Assembly (NCBI GenBank): GCA_002683575.1
Contig: NYTP01000114.1
Location: 1 to 36,075, forward strand
Direction: 5' to 3'
From: Bermanella sp.
Lineage (GTDB): Bacteria > Pseudomonadota > Gammaproteobacteria > Pseudomonadales > Oceanobacteraceae
DNA: 36,075 nt
Shown here: one piece after another, positions 17,927 through 25,517 of the stretch
Position numbering within the stretch: the stretch's first letter is position 1
Layout: every line of letters begins with the position of its first letter
Made by a program: the position numbers and the translations under genes
The notes under the pieces: generated by a model
Databases searched by the model: none
Told to the model about the DNA's origin: nothing
Seen by the model: only the letters and a program-made list of their open reading frames with translations

Positions 17927-18922
17927 CTACTCTGGCTGCTCATCAATTACGTCATAGGGTAAGGATAGCAGCTCCTTGGCATTAGCTTGGTCAGGTCCAG
18001 TATAAATTGCGCCTTCTGCCAGTTTGACTAGGGCTTTGTCTTCTAACACTACCAATGCCTGCTGCTGGCCGTCACAATTCACGGCATTGATCACGCTGCC
18101 CACAGGGTTATTTTGACCGTGAACAAAGATCTCATCACCTGGCTTAACGTGCGTTTGTGTATCAAAGCCTAAGCGGTACATATGCCGTTTTAGTTTGCCA
18201 AGGTACTGCATGCGCGCCACGATTTCTTGGCCGGTGTAGCAACCTTTACTAAAGCTGACGCCGCCCACTTGAGCTAGGTTCATCATTTGTGGGATGAAGG
18301 CTTCGCTGGTCAGGGCACTTACACGTCCTAAGCCGTGACGAATGAGGTTTTCATTCCACTTTGCCTGACTGGAAAGCGTACATTGAGATAACAGTTGGGT
18401 GAGTGGAGCGGGATCCTGACTAGGGTCAAACCATAGTTGAAAACCGCCTCCATAGGGTAATTTCACCACTGTGCAGTCATGAGCACTGATTTGCTCATAG
18501 TCATGGGCAGGGGCGCTACCGAGCACGCTGGTTAATGCCGCGGCGGCGTCTATGCCTTGAAGCCCCAGCATTAAATACTCGGCTGGCTGCATTTGAGCCT
18601 TAAAAAACACCATGTACTTTTTGAGGTGGTTCAGGGTGATGTCGGTTAACGAGGCATCAAGGGTTAATAAGTAGTGATCTTGTGCTTGTTGCAACAGAGA
18701 AAAGCTCGTGACCATGCGCCCTTTGGCATTGCAGCAGGCCCCTGGGCGAAATTGAGTGGTGGTTATCTCGGCCAGGTTGCAGGTGAACTGGCCTTGCATA
18801 AATTTTTGGCTATCTGGGCCAATAACCGATAGAACCTGCTGGTCTTCAATGGGGTATACCGCACAATCAAAAACCGGGTTTTGCGCAGTGGATGATGCTA
18901 ATTCAGACCAAGTGACAGCCAT
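17927..18922 (-). CDS. ygfZ: Folate-binding Fe-S cluster protein YgfZ
   Basis: The 331-residue protein belongs to the YgfZ/GcvT fold family and has the invariant motif KGCYTGQE at residues 226-233 near the folate site; C228 is the cysteine needed in E. coli YgfZ. The family is tetrahydrofolate-dependent and supports assembly or repair of certain iron-sulfur enzymes. AGGAG precedes the ATG at 18922. It is divergent from sdhE, the same layout as in E. coli, which supports orthology. A perfect 10-bp hairpin sits just upstream in its leader. Confidence 0.92.
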   Translation of the reverse strand: MAVTWSELASSTAQNPVFDCAVYPIEDQQVLSVIGPDSQKFMQGQFTCNLAEITTTQFRPGACCNAKGRMVTSFSLLQQAQDHYLLTLDASLTDITLNHLKKYMVFFKAQMQPAEYLMLGLQGIDAAAALTSVLGSAPAHDYEQISAHDCTVVKLPYGGGFQLWFDPSQDPAPLTQLLSQCTLSSQAKWNENLIRHGLGRVSALTSEAFIPQMMNLAQVGGVSFSKGCYTGQEIVARMQYLGKLKRHMYRLGFDTQTHVKPGDEIFVHGQNNPVGSVINAVNCDGQQQALVVLEDKALVKLAEGAIYTGPDQANAKELLSLPYDVIDEQPE

Positions 18923-18940
18923 GGAGGACTCCTAGTTATT

Positions 18941-18963
18941 AACCCGAGTATTTTACTCGGGTT
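18941..18963. other. Perfect hairpin in the ygfZ leader
   Basis: AACCCGAGTA (18941-18950) and its exact complement (18954-18963) are separated by TTT. It is 18 bp upstream of the ygfZ start codon, directly before its Shine-Dalgarno. There is no U-run on either strand, so it is not a normal terminator; it could be an operator, an mRNA-stability element or a translational control structure. Confidence 0.55.
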
Positions 18964-19057
18964 TAGGGCCCGGGGTAAATCCTTTCCCGCTGAAACCTAT
19001 TATTCCATGTAAAGCATGGGTTTCTGATGGAAGGCTTTCCCATATTTAAGAGGTCGA

Positions 19058-19066
19058 TGGTATACT
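19058..19066 (+). promoter_or_regulatory. Probable extended -10 promoter of the sdhE operon
   Basis: TGGTATACT is an extended -10 with five of six consensus bases. A start site near 19073 would give a leader of about 36 nt before GTG 19109. No good -35 is visible. Confidence 0.55.
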
Positions 19067-19082
19067 GGCGCCCGATTTATCC

Positions 19083-19094
19083 TACTAGCTAGTA
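19083..19094. repeat. Perfect 12-bp palindrome in the sdhE leader
   Basis: TACTAGCTAGTA is self-complementary and lies between the predicted sdhE start site and its Shine-Dalgarno (AAGAGG at 19098-19103). Its position fits an operator for a small dimeric regulator, but I recognise no specific protein. Confidence 0.5.
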
Positions 19095-19108
19095 TGTAAG
19101 AGGTGCCT

Positions 19109-19393
19109 GTGTCAGAAGATCGCTCACAAATGACAGCCGAGCAATTGGCCACAGAGAAAAAACGCCTATGGTGGCACAGCCGTCGTGGCATGCTTGAGCT
19201 GGATCTTTTGTTGCTGCCGTTTGTTGAAGAAGCGTACAGTGATTTAGATGAAGATCTGAAAGCCAAGTACCGTAAGCTTTTGGATTGTGAAGATCCGGAT
19301 CTATTTAAATGGTTCATGCAGTCAGAACGTCCAGCGGATGCTGAGCTTGCTGAGATCGTCGACTTTATCTTAAAACGTGTACAACCCAGTTAA
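19109..19393 (+). CDS. sdhE: FAD assembly factor SdhE (succinate dehydrogenase flavinylation)
   Basis: The 94-residue protein contains the RGxxE motif (RRGMLELD) and the following helices LLLPFVEEAY and FKWFMQSERP that define SdhE/YgfY/SDH5. It promotes covalent attachment of FAD to the SdhA subunit of succinate dehydrogenase and to FrdA. Two GTG codons are possible, 19103 and 19109; AAGAGG at 19098-19103 is properly spaced only for 19109. It is the first gene of the set sdhE-ygfX-tpm-cvfB and is divergent from ygfZ. Confidence 0.92.
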   Translation: MSEDRSQMTAEQLATEKKRLWWHSRRGMLELDLLLLPFVEEAYSDLDEDLKAKYRKLLDCEDPDLFKWFMQSERPADAELAEIVDFILKRVQPS

Positions 19394-19835
19394 TCTGTCG
19401 GTTTCGACGTCTGCCATATTGGTCAAGAGCCTTTATGGTACACACGCAGGATTCATTGTGAGCTACTTGCTTGTGTTGACTGTGTATTTTCATGGGGCGG
19501 TATTAGTTGCCCTGTGTCCGCTTTTTATTGTTCAAAGTATCTATATTCGGAAATTATGGCGAGGCAAGTTTATTTTTTGCAGGCCTCGCCAATGGCAATT
19601 TTTTAATGGTCAGGCTCGAGTCAAACTGACGCAAGACTGGCAGAGCGTTGATGTGGTGGCGCACCAAGTATGGCCATCGTGTGTGATCATTCGATACCGA
19701 GAGAATGACATAAACGCCGCGGGTAAACGGCCTCGCTGGCAATGGGATATCGTTATGTTCGATGCCTGTGAGCATGAATCCTTTCGACAGTTTATTGCAC
19801 TGATGCGCTGCGAGTATCAAGCTAAGGAAGTTTAA
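19377..19835 (+). CDS. ygfX: YgfX-like membrane protein
   Basis: The 152-residue protein has two membrane segments (about 26-40 and 42-55) near the N-terminus, then a soluble part ending in FDACEHESFRQFIALMR, matching the D..s...fR.lr pattern at the end of YgfX (CptA), the inner-membrane protein encoded after sdhE in E. coli. Its gene overlaps sdhE by 17 bp, the same order and coupling as in E. coli. The GTG start at 19377 has no Shine-Dalgarno and probably depends on coupling; the N-terminus from here aligns with the family. YgfX was proposed to act on cytoskeletal proteins as a toxin partner, a claim I regard as unsettled. Confidence 0.72.
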   Translation: MYNPVNLSVSTSAILVKSLYGTHAGFIVSYLLVLTVYFHGAVLVALCPLFIVQSIYIRKLWRGKFIFCRPRQWQFFNGQARVKLTQDWQSVDVVAHQVWPSCVIIRYRENDINAAGKRPRWQWDIVMFDACEHESFRQFIALMRCEYQAKEV

Positions 19836-19836
19836 A

Positions 19837-20502
19837 TTGGACACTCAATTCTGGTTGAATAAATGGCAAAATAACGAAATTGGATTTCATTTACCAAAGC
19901 CGCATCCTTGGCTAGTGGCATGTTGGCCGCAGTTGCATCATGGCACCGATGCCTGTCATGTATTTGTGCCCTTGTGTGGTAAAAGTGTGGACTTGGATTT
20001 CTTTTATCAGCAAGGTCATCAGGTTACCGCAAATGAGTTAAGTGAAGATGCAGTCAAAGCGGTATTTGAGCGTCTAGAATTAACCCCAAATAAGACCCAA
20101 TGGGAAGGCGGTGTCTGTTATCAAGCCGCGCAGTTAACCATTTATGTGGGGGATTTTTTCAAGCTCAATGACACCCATATACATGGCGTTGATTGGATTT
20201 ATGACCGCGCCGCGTTAATTGCATTACCTGAAGCCATGCGCGTGAGTTATGCCCAGAAGCTCGTCGCGCTTTGCCCGGATGCACAGCAGTGTTTGATTAC
20301 ACTGGATTACGAACAAACCCAAATGTCTGGTCCACCGTTTGCGTTAACACGCGCGTTGGTAGACCAGTATTATCAAGCGACTTATGCCATTGATGAGCTA
20401 AAGAGCGCTAACATAATTGAATATGAACCACGCTTTGCACAAAACGGTTTGACTGAGCTTTTTCAGCGGGTCTATCGTTTGACGCCAAAGTTACACGCCT
20501 AA
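19837..20502 (+). CDS. tpm: Thiopurine S-methyltransferase family protein
   Basis: The 221-residue SAM-dependent methyltransferase opens with FWLNKWQNNEIGFHLPKPHPWL, the typical TPMT start, followed by the SAM-binding VFVPLCGKSVDLDFFYQQGHQV (about 43-64) and DWIYDRAALIALP (about 118-130). Bacterial TPMTs methylate thiols and also selenium and tellurium oxyanions. The start is TTG 19837, with AAGGAAG at 19824-19830 well spaced and placed inside the end of ygfX; an ATG is not available. Length is in the family range (about 215-230). Confidence 0.9.
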   Translation: MDTQFWLNKWQNNEIGFHLPKPHPWLVACWPQLHHGTDACHVFVPLCGKSVDLDFFYQQGHQVTANELSEDAVKAVFERLELTPNKTQWEGGVCYQAAQLTIYVGDFFKLNDTHIHGVDWIYDRAALIALPEAMRVSYAQKLVALCPDAQQCLITLDYEQTQMSGPPFALTRALVDQYYQATYAIDELKSANIIEYEPRFAQNGLTELFQRVYRLTPKLHA

Positions 20503-20517
20503 TACAGTGAGAGCTTT

Positions 20518-21354
20518 ATGCTAAATATTGGCCGCTTTAATGAATTAACCGTCTTGCGTCAGCTACCCCGCGGCTTGCAGTTGGATGGCGGCAGCCATGG
20601 TGAAATTTTATTGCCAAAGCAATACACCAGCGAAGACATGAAAGTGGGTGACACAGTCAAAGTGTTTATTTACCGCGACAGTGAAGACCGTTTAATCGCT
20701 ACTACACAAACCCCACTGGCCATGGTGGGCGACTTTGCGTATTTAAATGTTGTAGACGAAAGTCCGGTGGGTGCGTTTTTAGACATGGGTCTTCAGCGTG
20801 ATATTTTGGTGCCCTTTTCTGAGCAAAATAATCGCTTAGAAAAAGGCCGTAAAGTATTGGTGCGCATCTATCTGGATGACTCAGATCGTTTAACGGCCTC
20901 TACGAAATTGGATACGTTTTTATACGATACCGATGAAACCGATGCTTATAAAACCGCTGATGAAGTGAATATCGTGGTAGGCGCTAAGACGGACCTAGGC
21001 ATTAAAGTGATCGTTGATGGCACTTACTGGGGATTAATTTATCACTCAGATGTGTTTCAACCGCTCAACCGCGGTGACAAACTCAAAGCCTATGTTAAGC
21101 GAGTACGTGAAGATAAAAAAATCGAAATTATCATTCAAAAACCAGGCTTTGCTCGCGTAGAAGGGCTGGCGGGTGACGTACTTGATCAACTAAGAAGTGA
21201 AGGCGGTTTTATCCCGTTAAGTGATAAGAGTGCTCCAGATGACATTAAGAAAAAGTTTCGCTGCAGTAAAAACAGTTATAAGCAGGCCATTGGCACGCTG
21301 TATAAACAACGTTTGATTCGAATCGAAAAAGACGGTATTTACCTAGAAGCGTAA
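20518..21354 (+). CDS. cvfB: CvfB-family S1-like RNA-binding protein
   Basis: The 278-residue protein has three tandem S1-like OB-fold repeats (about 1-65, 70-135 and 145-212), seen in the repeated patterns GEILLPKQYTS, DILVPFSEQNN and LIYHSDVFQPL, and a C-terminal winged helix (about 218-278) with FRCSKNSYKQAIGTLYKQRLI. This is the architecture of CvfB/YitL, an RNA-binding regulator known from Staphylococcus virulence control and widespread in bacteria. GAGAG precedes the ATG, 15 bp after tpm, so it is the last gene of the operon before the terminator. Confidence 0.88.
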   Translation: MLNIGRFNELTVLRQLPRGLQLDGGSHGEILLPKQYTSEDMKVGDTVKVFIYRDSEDRLIATTQTPLAMVGDFAYLNVVDESPVGAFLDMGLQRDILVPFSEQNNRLEKGRKVLVRIYLDDSDRLTASTKLDTFLYDTDETDAYKTADEVNIVVGAKTDLGIKVIVDGTYWGLIYHSDVFQPLNRGDKLKAYVKRVREDKKIEIIIQKPGFARVEGLAGDVLDQLRSEGGFIPLSDKSAPDDIKKKFRCSKNSYKQAIGTLYKQRLIRIEKDGIYLEA

Positions 21355-21372
21355 AGGGTTAACTGGCCTAAA

Positions 21373-21408
21373 CATAAAAAAACGGGAGCTTATGCTCCCG
21401 TTTTTTTA
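21373..21408. terminator. Bidirectional intrinsic terminator
   Basis: ACGGGAGC (21382-21389) pairs with GCTCCCGT (21394-21401) around TTAT, with an A-run to the left and seven T to the right. It can serve both cvfB (plus) and the HD-GYP gene (minus), which converge here. Confidence 0.9.
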
Positions 21409-21432
21409 TGTGTGTTTTAACGTGAGTTTGAT

Positions 21433-22744
21433 TTAAGCATCCTTGGTCGAGGCTTGATAATACCGGTGCTCATTGTTGATGATGATATCAAATACTTCTT
21501 TATCGAGCTTCCCATCGTTGATCATCGGTTGCATGATGTTCACCACTTCTATGAAAGAAAGCTGGCCTCGATAAGGTCTCACTTGCGATAGAGCTTGGAA
21601 GATGTCGGCAATAGCAATAATGCGAGATTCGATATCAAGCTGTGCCCCCTTTAATTGATAAGGATAACCTGAGCCGTCTAATTTTTTCATGATGATTAGC
21701 GGCCCACTGGCCAATTTTAGAATCGGGAAAAAAGTGATCAAGGGTGATCATGGTGTCCACAGAGTGACGTTTCATAATGGACAATTCCACGCCTTCAAGT
21801 GGGCCATCTTTATAGAGAATTTCATCGGGTGTGCGAAGTTTGCCCACATCGTGTAATAGCCCTGCCACGTAGACCATATCGCTATTGGTTTCATCTAAGC
21901 CGCAATCAAGCGCAAGCATTTTGGCGATGCTGGCCACTTTCTGTGAGTGGTGGTAAGTGAACGGACTTTTGGCGTCCACGATATTGGCAAGAAACAACGC
22001 AAGGTCCTTTACCTCGTGAATATCTAGGGTGTGATTGAAGGGTTTATAGCTTTGAAACTCTAGGCCAATGGCCTCGATGCGGTCGTAGTCCATGGCAAAC
22101 CAAAACCCATCAATATTCACTAGTTGGGCCATGGCATCTGTAAAGTTGGGCTCAAATAGGGTGCCCTTTTTACTGAGTATATTTTCTGCAATCAGCCCTT
22201 CATACAAGGTGACAGCTTCAGGGTGTGTTTCGTGGGCGTAACGTGCTCTTAAAAAATCCACCCGGTCAGATAAGTGGATTAGCGCAGTAATGTCCCTTGT
22301 CTCCTCGTCAATTTCCAGGTCTTTGAGTTCGCTCCAGGGTGTGTGGTGGTAGCGCACAATCTCAGCAAAACCACTTAATAAACGGTTGGCCTTGAGGGCC
22401 GCATAACCTCTATCACAATGGGCTTGAGCATCGTCAGGTCGCATGGCACCCAATAGGCGAAGATGCTCTTTACTGGAGGTTACGCCACTGTCATGCAATA
22501 GGGCTGCAAAATATGTTTTTTCCAGCTTAATATCCGGCCAGTGTAATAACTGGCCACATTCATAGGCAATATAAGCGACACGGTGTGCGTGGTGCACATC
22601 ATCGATGCCTACGAAGTCTAGGGCACGTGCAATGGTGAGGAAGGCTTGACGAGTATCAACGACAACATCGCTTGTGTAATGACGCTCTGAATTCATGGAG
22701 ACTGCAGCTGTTAATAGGACATGTTTATGAGCATAGTTCAGCAT
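21433..22744 (-). pseudogene. Two-HD-domain HD-GYP protein interrupted by a one-base frameshift
   Basis: The gene reads in two frames. Residues 1-354 (from 22744) contain a first HD domain (LLHDSG, H84-D85) and a second with LLHDVGKLRTPDEIL (H298-D299) and AANHHEK at 348-354; then the frame goes off and stops at 21635. The other frame resumes precisely with LDGSGYPYQLKG and continues 82 residues through ALSQVRPYRG to a stop at 21433. Joined, HHEKLDGSGYP is the GYP motif of cyclic-di-GMP phosphodiesterases, and the product would be 436 residues. The break is a run of six A on the coding strand (plus-strand T 21682-21687); five would restore the frame. It may be a sequencing error, a true recent mutation or a variable tract. 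The first start codon has no clear ribosome site; ATG 22696 is an alternative. Confidence 0.85.
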
Positions 22745-22767
22745 TGAGTGCGTATCGAGTGGGGCAC

Positions 22768-22796
22768 AAAAAAAGGAGCCGAAGCTCCTTTTTTAT
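22768..22796 (-). terminator. Intrinsic terminator with UUCG loop after the fibro-slime gene
   Basis: On the minus strand the stem GGAGC/GCTCC, extended by A-T pairs, closes a TTCG tetraloop and runs into eight T. It is 24 bp past the stop of the fibro-slime gene and just upstream of the HD-GYP gene, so these two minus-strand genes are separate units. Confidence 0.85.
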
Positions 22797-22819
22797 TTAA
22801 TATGATGTAACGAGGCGGG

Positions 22820-23548
22820 CTATAAGCACTGTAGCTCAAAGGTGGTCTGGAATTTAAAGTTAGACTCAGTTAAGTGGCGCTCTGCAAAAAATAAATCAAA
22901 CGAATAACTGTTACCCGGCTCGATGCCTAATTCATCAGCGATGTCATCTAGGTAAACCACTTTCTCTTCCACGCCGTGCACACCACCTAGGTCAATGGCT
23001 AGCTTGCCGTTAATGAAGATCCAAAGGTCGTCATCCCCTTTGAAACTGAACGTGCCGCCTTCAACGTAAAAAAACTTAAGGTGGGTTTCGAGGGTGAAGT
23101 GGTAGTTATGACGATTGCCTTGGTTACCAAAACCTTCATGGTCAATAGGGAAGAAAGACGAATCGCTGTATTCCCAAAAACCCGGGCTCACTTCACGCAT
23201 CTCTAATTGCTTATTTAGCGCGGTGTTGACGCCAGGTACATTGCGATACCATTGGTTGAAGGCATCACGGCCATTGGTGGTCTGGCTGTACTGACCTTCT
23301 TTGGCGTAAACCGGGCGACCATCAAACCCTAAGTCAGTTTCAACAATGCCTTTCTCTGTGCCCACGGTGCCTTCGAAATCTGGGTGTTCTTCAGTGAAGT
23401 CACGAATGGTGACAGGGATTTGGCGAACGCCGTTATACGGGTCCACACACTGACAAATACGGTCGTAATCTGAAGGGGCGCTGGCGCTGGCCAGTTGGCT
23501 GATAAGAAGCAGACCAGATGCAAATACGGTAAAACAAGATGTGTTCAT
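22820..23548 (-). CDS. Secreted fibro-slime-domain protein (PA14-like fold)
   Basis: The 242-residue product has a signal peptide (about residues 1-23, ending SASA). The mature part opens with IPVTIRDFTEEHPDFE (about 44-59), the hallmark start of the fibro-slime domain, and contains FSFKGDDDLWIFINGK (about 167-182) with a following AIDLGGVHG, the PA14-like acidic ligand or calcium site. NGRDAFNQWYRNVPGVN lies between. The domain is known from Dictyostelium prespore and extracellular-matrix proteins and from Fibrobacter, where it sits in surface adhesion proteins. The mature protein has Cys 32, 34 and 241, which could form disulfides. AAGAGG precedes the ATG. It is 171 bp after the barrel gene on the same strand with its own terminator. 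Its place beside the envelope machine suggests a surface or adhesin role (inference). Confidence 0.82.
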   Translation of the reverse strand: MNTSCFTVFASGLLLISQLASASAPSDYDRICQCVDPYNGVRQIPVTIRDFTEEHPDFEGTVGTEKGIVETDLGFDGRPVYAKEGQYSQTTNGRDAFNQWYRNVPGVNTALNKQLEMREVSPGFWEYSDSSFFPIDHEGFGNQGNRHNYHFTLETHLKFFYVEGGTFSFKGDDDLWIFINGKLAIDLGGVHGVEEKVVYLDDIADELGIEPGNSYSFDLFFAERHLTESNFKFQTTFELQCL

Positions 23549-23719
23549 GCTGGCCTCTTAAGAAATCAATAACAATAAGATGTGAATATAGGAGCGAGTT
23601 TAGCCTTTGGGGCTGATGAAAACTGGGATCTAAGTCCAGTTTCCATCGCTTTCTTATACTTTTGTGTGAGTTTTGTAAGAAATTGTGACGCCGCTCATGG
23701 TTTGTGACCGGTCAGCATC

Positions 23720-24373
23720 CTAGAAGAAGGCGGTTAGGCCCAATGAGAACTCTAAATTGTTTACGCGTTTCTTAATGGGAAGCACATTGGACTCAAAAGT
23801 ATGGTTACGAAAATCCATATTCCAAGTGAGCCAATCGCTCAAAATGATGCGGTAACCTGAACCATAGGTAACGGTGAAGTGATTATCCCCGCCAAAGTCG
23901 GTATTACCAATACCGCCTACGAGATAAAAGGCACTGTTTAGAGTGAGGTTTTGTGTGATAAAAGCTTCGCCTGGAAATAAGTTATAGCCCACAAGCAAAT
24001 TATAGTATTGGTAATCTCGATCAGAAATTAAGTTGCCCGCGCTGGTGATTTCAGCTGCGGCGGTGCCAGCTTCTGCTTTTCCGTAGTTCGCTTGTAAGAA
24101 GAAGTCTTCGGTGGCATGAAATGATGCCTTCACACCCAATACCGATGAAGAGTCAAAATCTTCAATGCCTATGATGCCCATGTAAGCACCTAGCTCAAAG
24201 AACTCTGTATCAATTTGCGCTTCGTACTGTTCACGCTCTTGTTCATTGGGCTCAACCACGACAATCGGGTTGATTTCGACATTGCCCGTGTCTTCACTGT
24301 TCCCAGTGTCGTTGGCATAAAGAAATGGGCTTACGCCCAGTGAGAGTAGGGCAATGATTCGAAGCATCGTCAT
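23720..24373 (-). CDS. Small outer-membrane beta-barrel protein (Myxococcus-plus OMP type)
   Basis: The 217-residue product has a signal peptide (about 1-20, LLSLGVSPFLYA), an acidic stretch of about 35 residues, then amphipathic strands from about 53 to a terminal Phe (LEFSLGLTAFF), so an outer-membrane barrel of roughly eight strands. The segment ELGAYMGIIGIEDFDSSSVLGVKASFHATEDFFLQANYG fits the outer-membrane-barrel family that occurs with gliding and Glt-like loci in myxobacteria and some gammaproteobacteria; that assignment is from memory of the pattern. The gene is 22 bp after the SH3-barrel gene and surely co-transcribed. Start could also be ATG 24367, two residues in. Confidence 0.75.
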   Translation of the reverse strand: MTMLRIIALLSLGVSPFLYANDTGNSEDTGNVEINPIVVVEPNEQEREQYEAQIDTEFFELGAYMGIIGIEDFDSSSVLGVKASFHATEDFFLQANYGKAEAGTAAAEITSAGNLISDRDYQYYNLLVGYNLFPGEAFITQNLTLNSAFYLVGGIGNTDFGGDNHFTVTYGSGYRIILSDWLTWNMDFRNHTFESNVLPIKKRVNNLEFSLGLTAFF

Positions 24374-24395
24374 AATAAGGGTACCTAAATTCTAT

Positions 24396-25178
24396 TTAAA
24401 AAAAGCTGCTGAAGCCCAAGCGCCATGCGTTGTTGGTTAGTGAGTCGTTATCACCGGTTAGGTGAACTTTACGAAACTCACCGCGCACCACAAAGCTGTA
24501 GCCTATGTAGTAATTAATACCGACCCCGGTATATTCGTAATTACTATTAAAATTGTTACGAGTGCCCACCTGAAGCTTTTCCTTTTGCTTCCATTCTTGC
24601 CAGCCGTAACCTTTTGAAATAAAGGGGGTGAATGACCAGCTTTTAATCGGCTCAATTAATAAACTGGCGCCATAGCTAATGCCATCAATTTGTTTACCAA
24701 AAATTTGCCCGTATTCCACTTCAACCCCTGCAAAGCTAAGTAGACGATAACCAGCCATGACACTGGCGGTATCGGCTTTGTCTTGTTGACCGAGACTAAA
24801 ACCCACGCGGCCTTGTTGAGACAAAAAATCACCATGTTGAATATTCGGTAGCGCGGCGGGTAAGCCGGTTGGAGCTAGGGTGCGCGCCAAACCTTCCTGT
24901 TTTACCCAGCCTTGACGGTTTCGGCGGTCACTTACATAGAACCAATTGGTACGACGACTATGTACGTACACTACTTCTCCTTGCTCCATAACATGGAAAA
25001 TAGGGTAACCACGACCAGGGCCGGTATGCAGCTCTAAGTAGGTATCAATGACGGATAATTGCACCGCGTGTTTGTTGTCTAAAGCATCACCAGAAATAGA
25101 TCGGGGAGAGGGAGGGGCATCGGCCAAACTTAGGCCACTGAAGACCAAACTAATGAGGTAAATACAACAACGAAACAT
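24396..25178 (-). CDS. Periplasmic SH3 domain fused to an outer-membrane beta-barrel
   Basis: The 260-residue product has a signal peptide (about 1-21), a bacterial SH3 domain at about 41-98 (LELHTGPGRGYPIFHVMEQGEVVYV, then NRQGWVKQEGLA), and an amphipathic strand-rich C-terminal half (about 118-260) ending GFSSFF, a barrel signature. Bacterial SH3 domains bind peptidoglycan or proline-rich peptides, so the protein may tether the outer-membrane barrel to the cell wall or to a partner such as the Pro-rich segment of the AgmX-like protein (inference). It is first in the minus-strand arm, divergent from the plus-strand arm, with a weak TAGG site upstream of ATG 25178. Confidence 0.78.
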   Translation of the reverse strand: MFRCCIYLISLVFSGLSLADAPPSPRSISGDALDNKHAVQLSVIDTYLELHTGPGRGYPIFHVMEQGEVVYVHSRRTNWFYVSDRRNRQGWVKQEGLARTLAPTGLPAALPNIQHGDFLSQQGRVGFSLGQQDKADTASVMAGYRLLSFAGVEVEYGQIFGKQIDGISYGASLLIEPIKSWSFTPFISKGYGWQEWKQKEKLQVGTRNNFNSNYEYTGVGINYYIGYSFVVRGEFRKVHLTGDNDSLTNNAWRLGFSSFF

Positions 25179-25225
25179 AATTGACCTAGGCCCAAGCTCA
25201 TAACAGCGATAAATGAATGGCGCTC

Positions 25226-25231
25226 ATTGTA
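25226..25231 (-). promoter_or_regulatory. Possible -10 of the minus-strand arm
   Basis: On the minus strand the bases read TACAAT. A start about seven bases on (near 25219) would place the centre of the CRP-like site near -63, close to the -61.5 of class I CRP promoters. No good -35 is visible, which fits an activator-dependent promoter. Weak on its own. Confidence 0.35.
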
Positions 25232-25274
25232 CGCATATTCATGGGAACATCCTGCATAGTGATCACTTACGGAG

Positions 25275-25290
25275 TGTGATGAGCATCACT
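25275..25290. promoter_or_regulatory. Near-consensus CRP/Vfr-like binding site
   Basis: TGTGATGAGCATCACT matches TGTGA-N6-TCACA at nine of ten core positions. It lies between two divergent arms of the envelope-machine locus, about 97 bp from the minus-strand start codon and 228 bp from the plus-strand start. A 10-bp palindrome AGTGATCACT lies just left (25258-25267). The 339-bp intergenic region (25179-25517) holds no gene I can support. Confidence 0.6.
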
Positions 25291-25316
25291 TTTACAAAAA
25301 AACAATTACCCTTACA

Positions 25317-25337
25317 TAAGAAATCTTGAATTTCTTA
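25317..25337. repeat. Perfect 8-bp inverted repeat in the divergent control region
   Basis: TAAGAAAT (25317-25324) and ATTTCTTA (25330-25337) are separated by CTTGA. AT-rich inverted repeats of this size with a 5-bp spacer are typical of dimeric regulator sites; the regulator is unknown. It sits 28 bp to the right of the CRP-like site. Confidence 0.5.
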
Positions 25338-25517
25338 CAAAAAGATTTGTAACAGCCTCTCAGAATTTGAACCCGTACCGATAATTTCAAAGCGAAACAC
25401 CGGATAATGCCGCCCTAATTTCGATTGTGCTCATGCTGTTTAAATGTTGATCAGGGTGTGGGTGTTGTATTAATCAGTGTCTGTTTTTTAAACATATCTA
25501 TGGGTGTAGGGCGATTT

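Noticed and set aside
19000-19317. Minus-strand frame of 105 codons opposite sdhE
   Set aside because: It is antisense to the well-supported sdhE gene and Ser/Arg-rich as expected of a shadow frame.
21433-21741. A separate 102-residue gene
   Set aside because: Its first 20 residues are out-of-frame sequence of the HD-GYP domain and the rest is the exact continuation of that domain, so it is part of the frameshifted gene.
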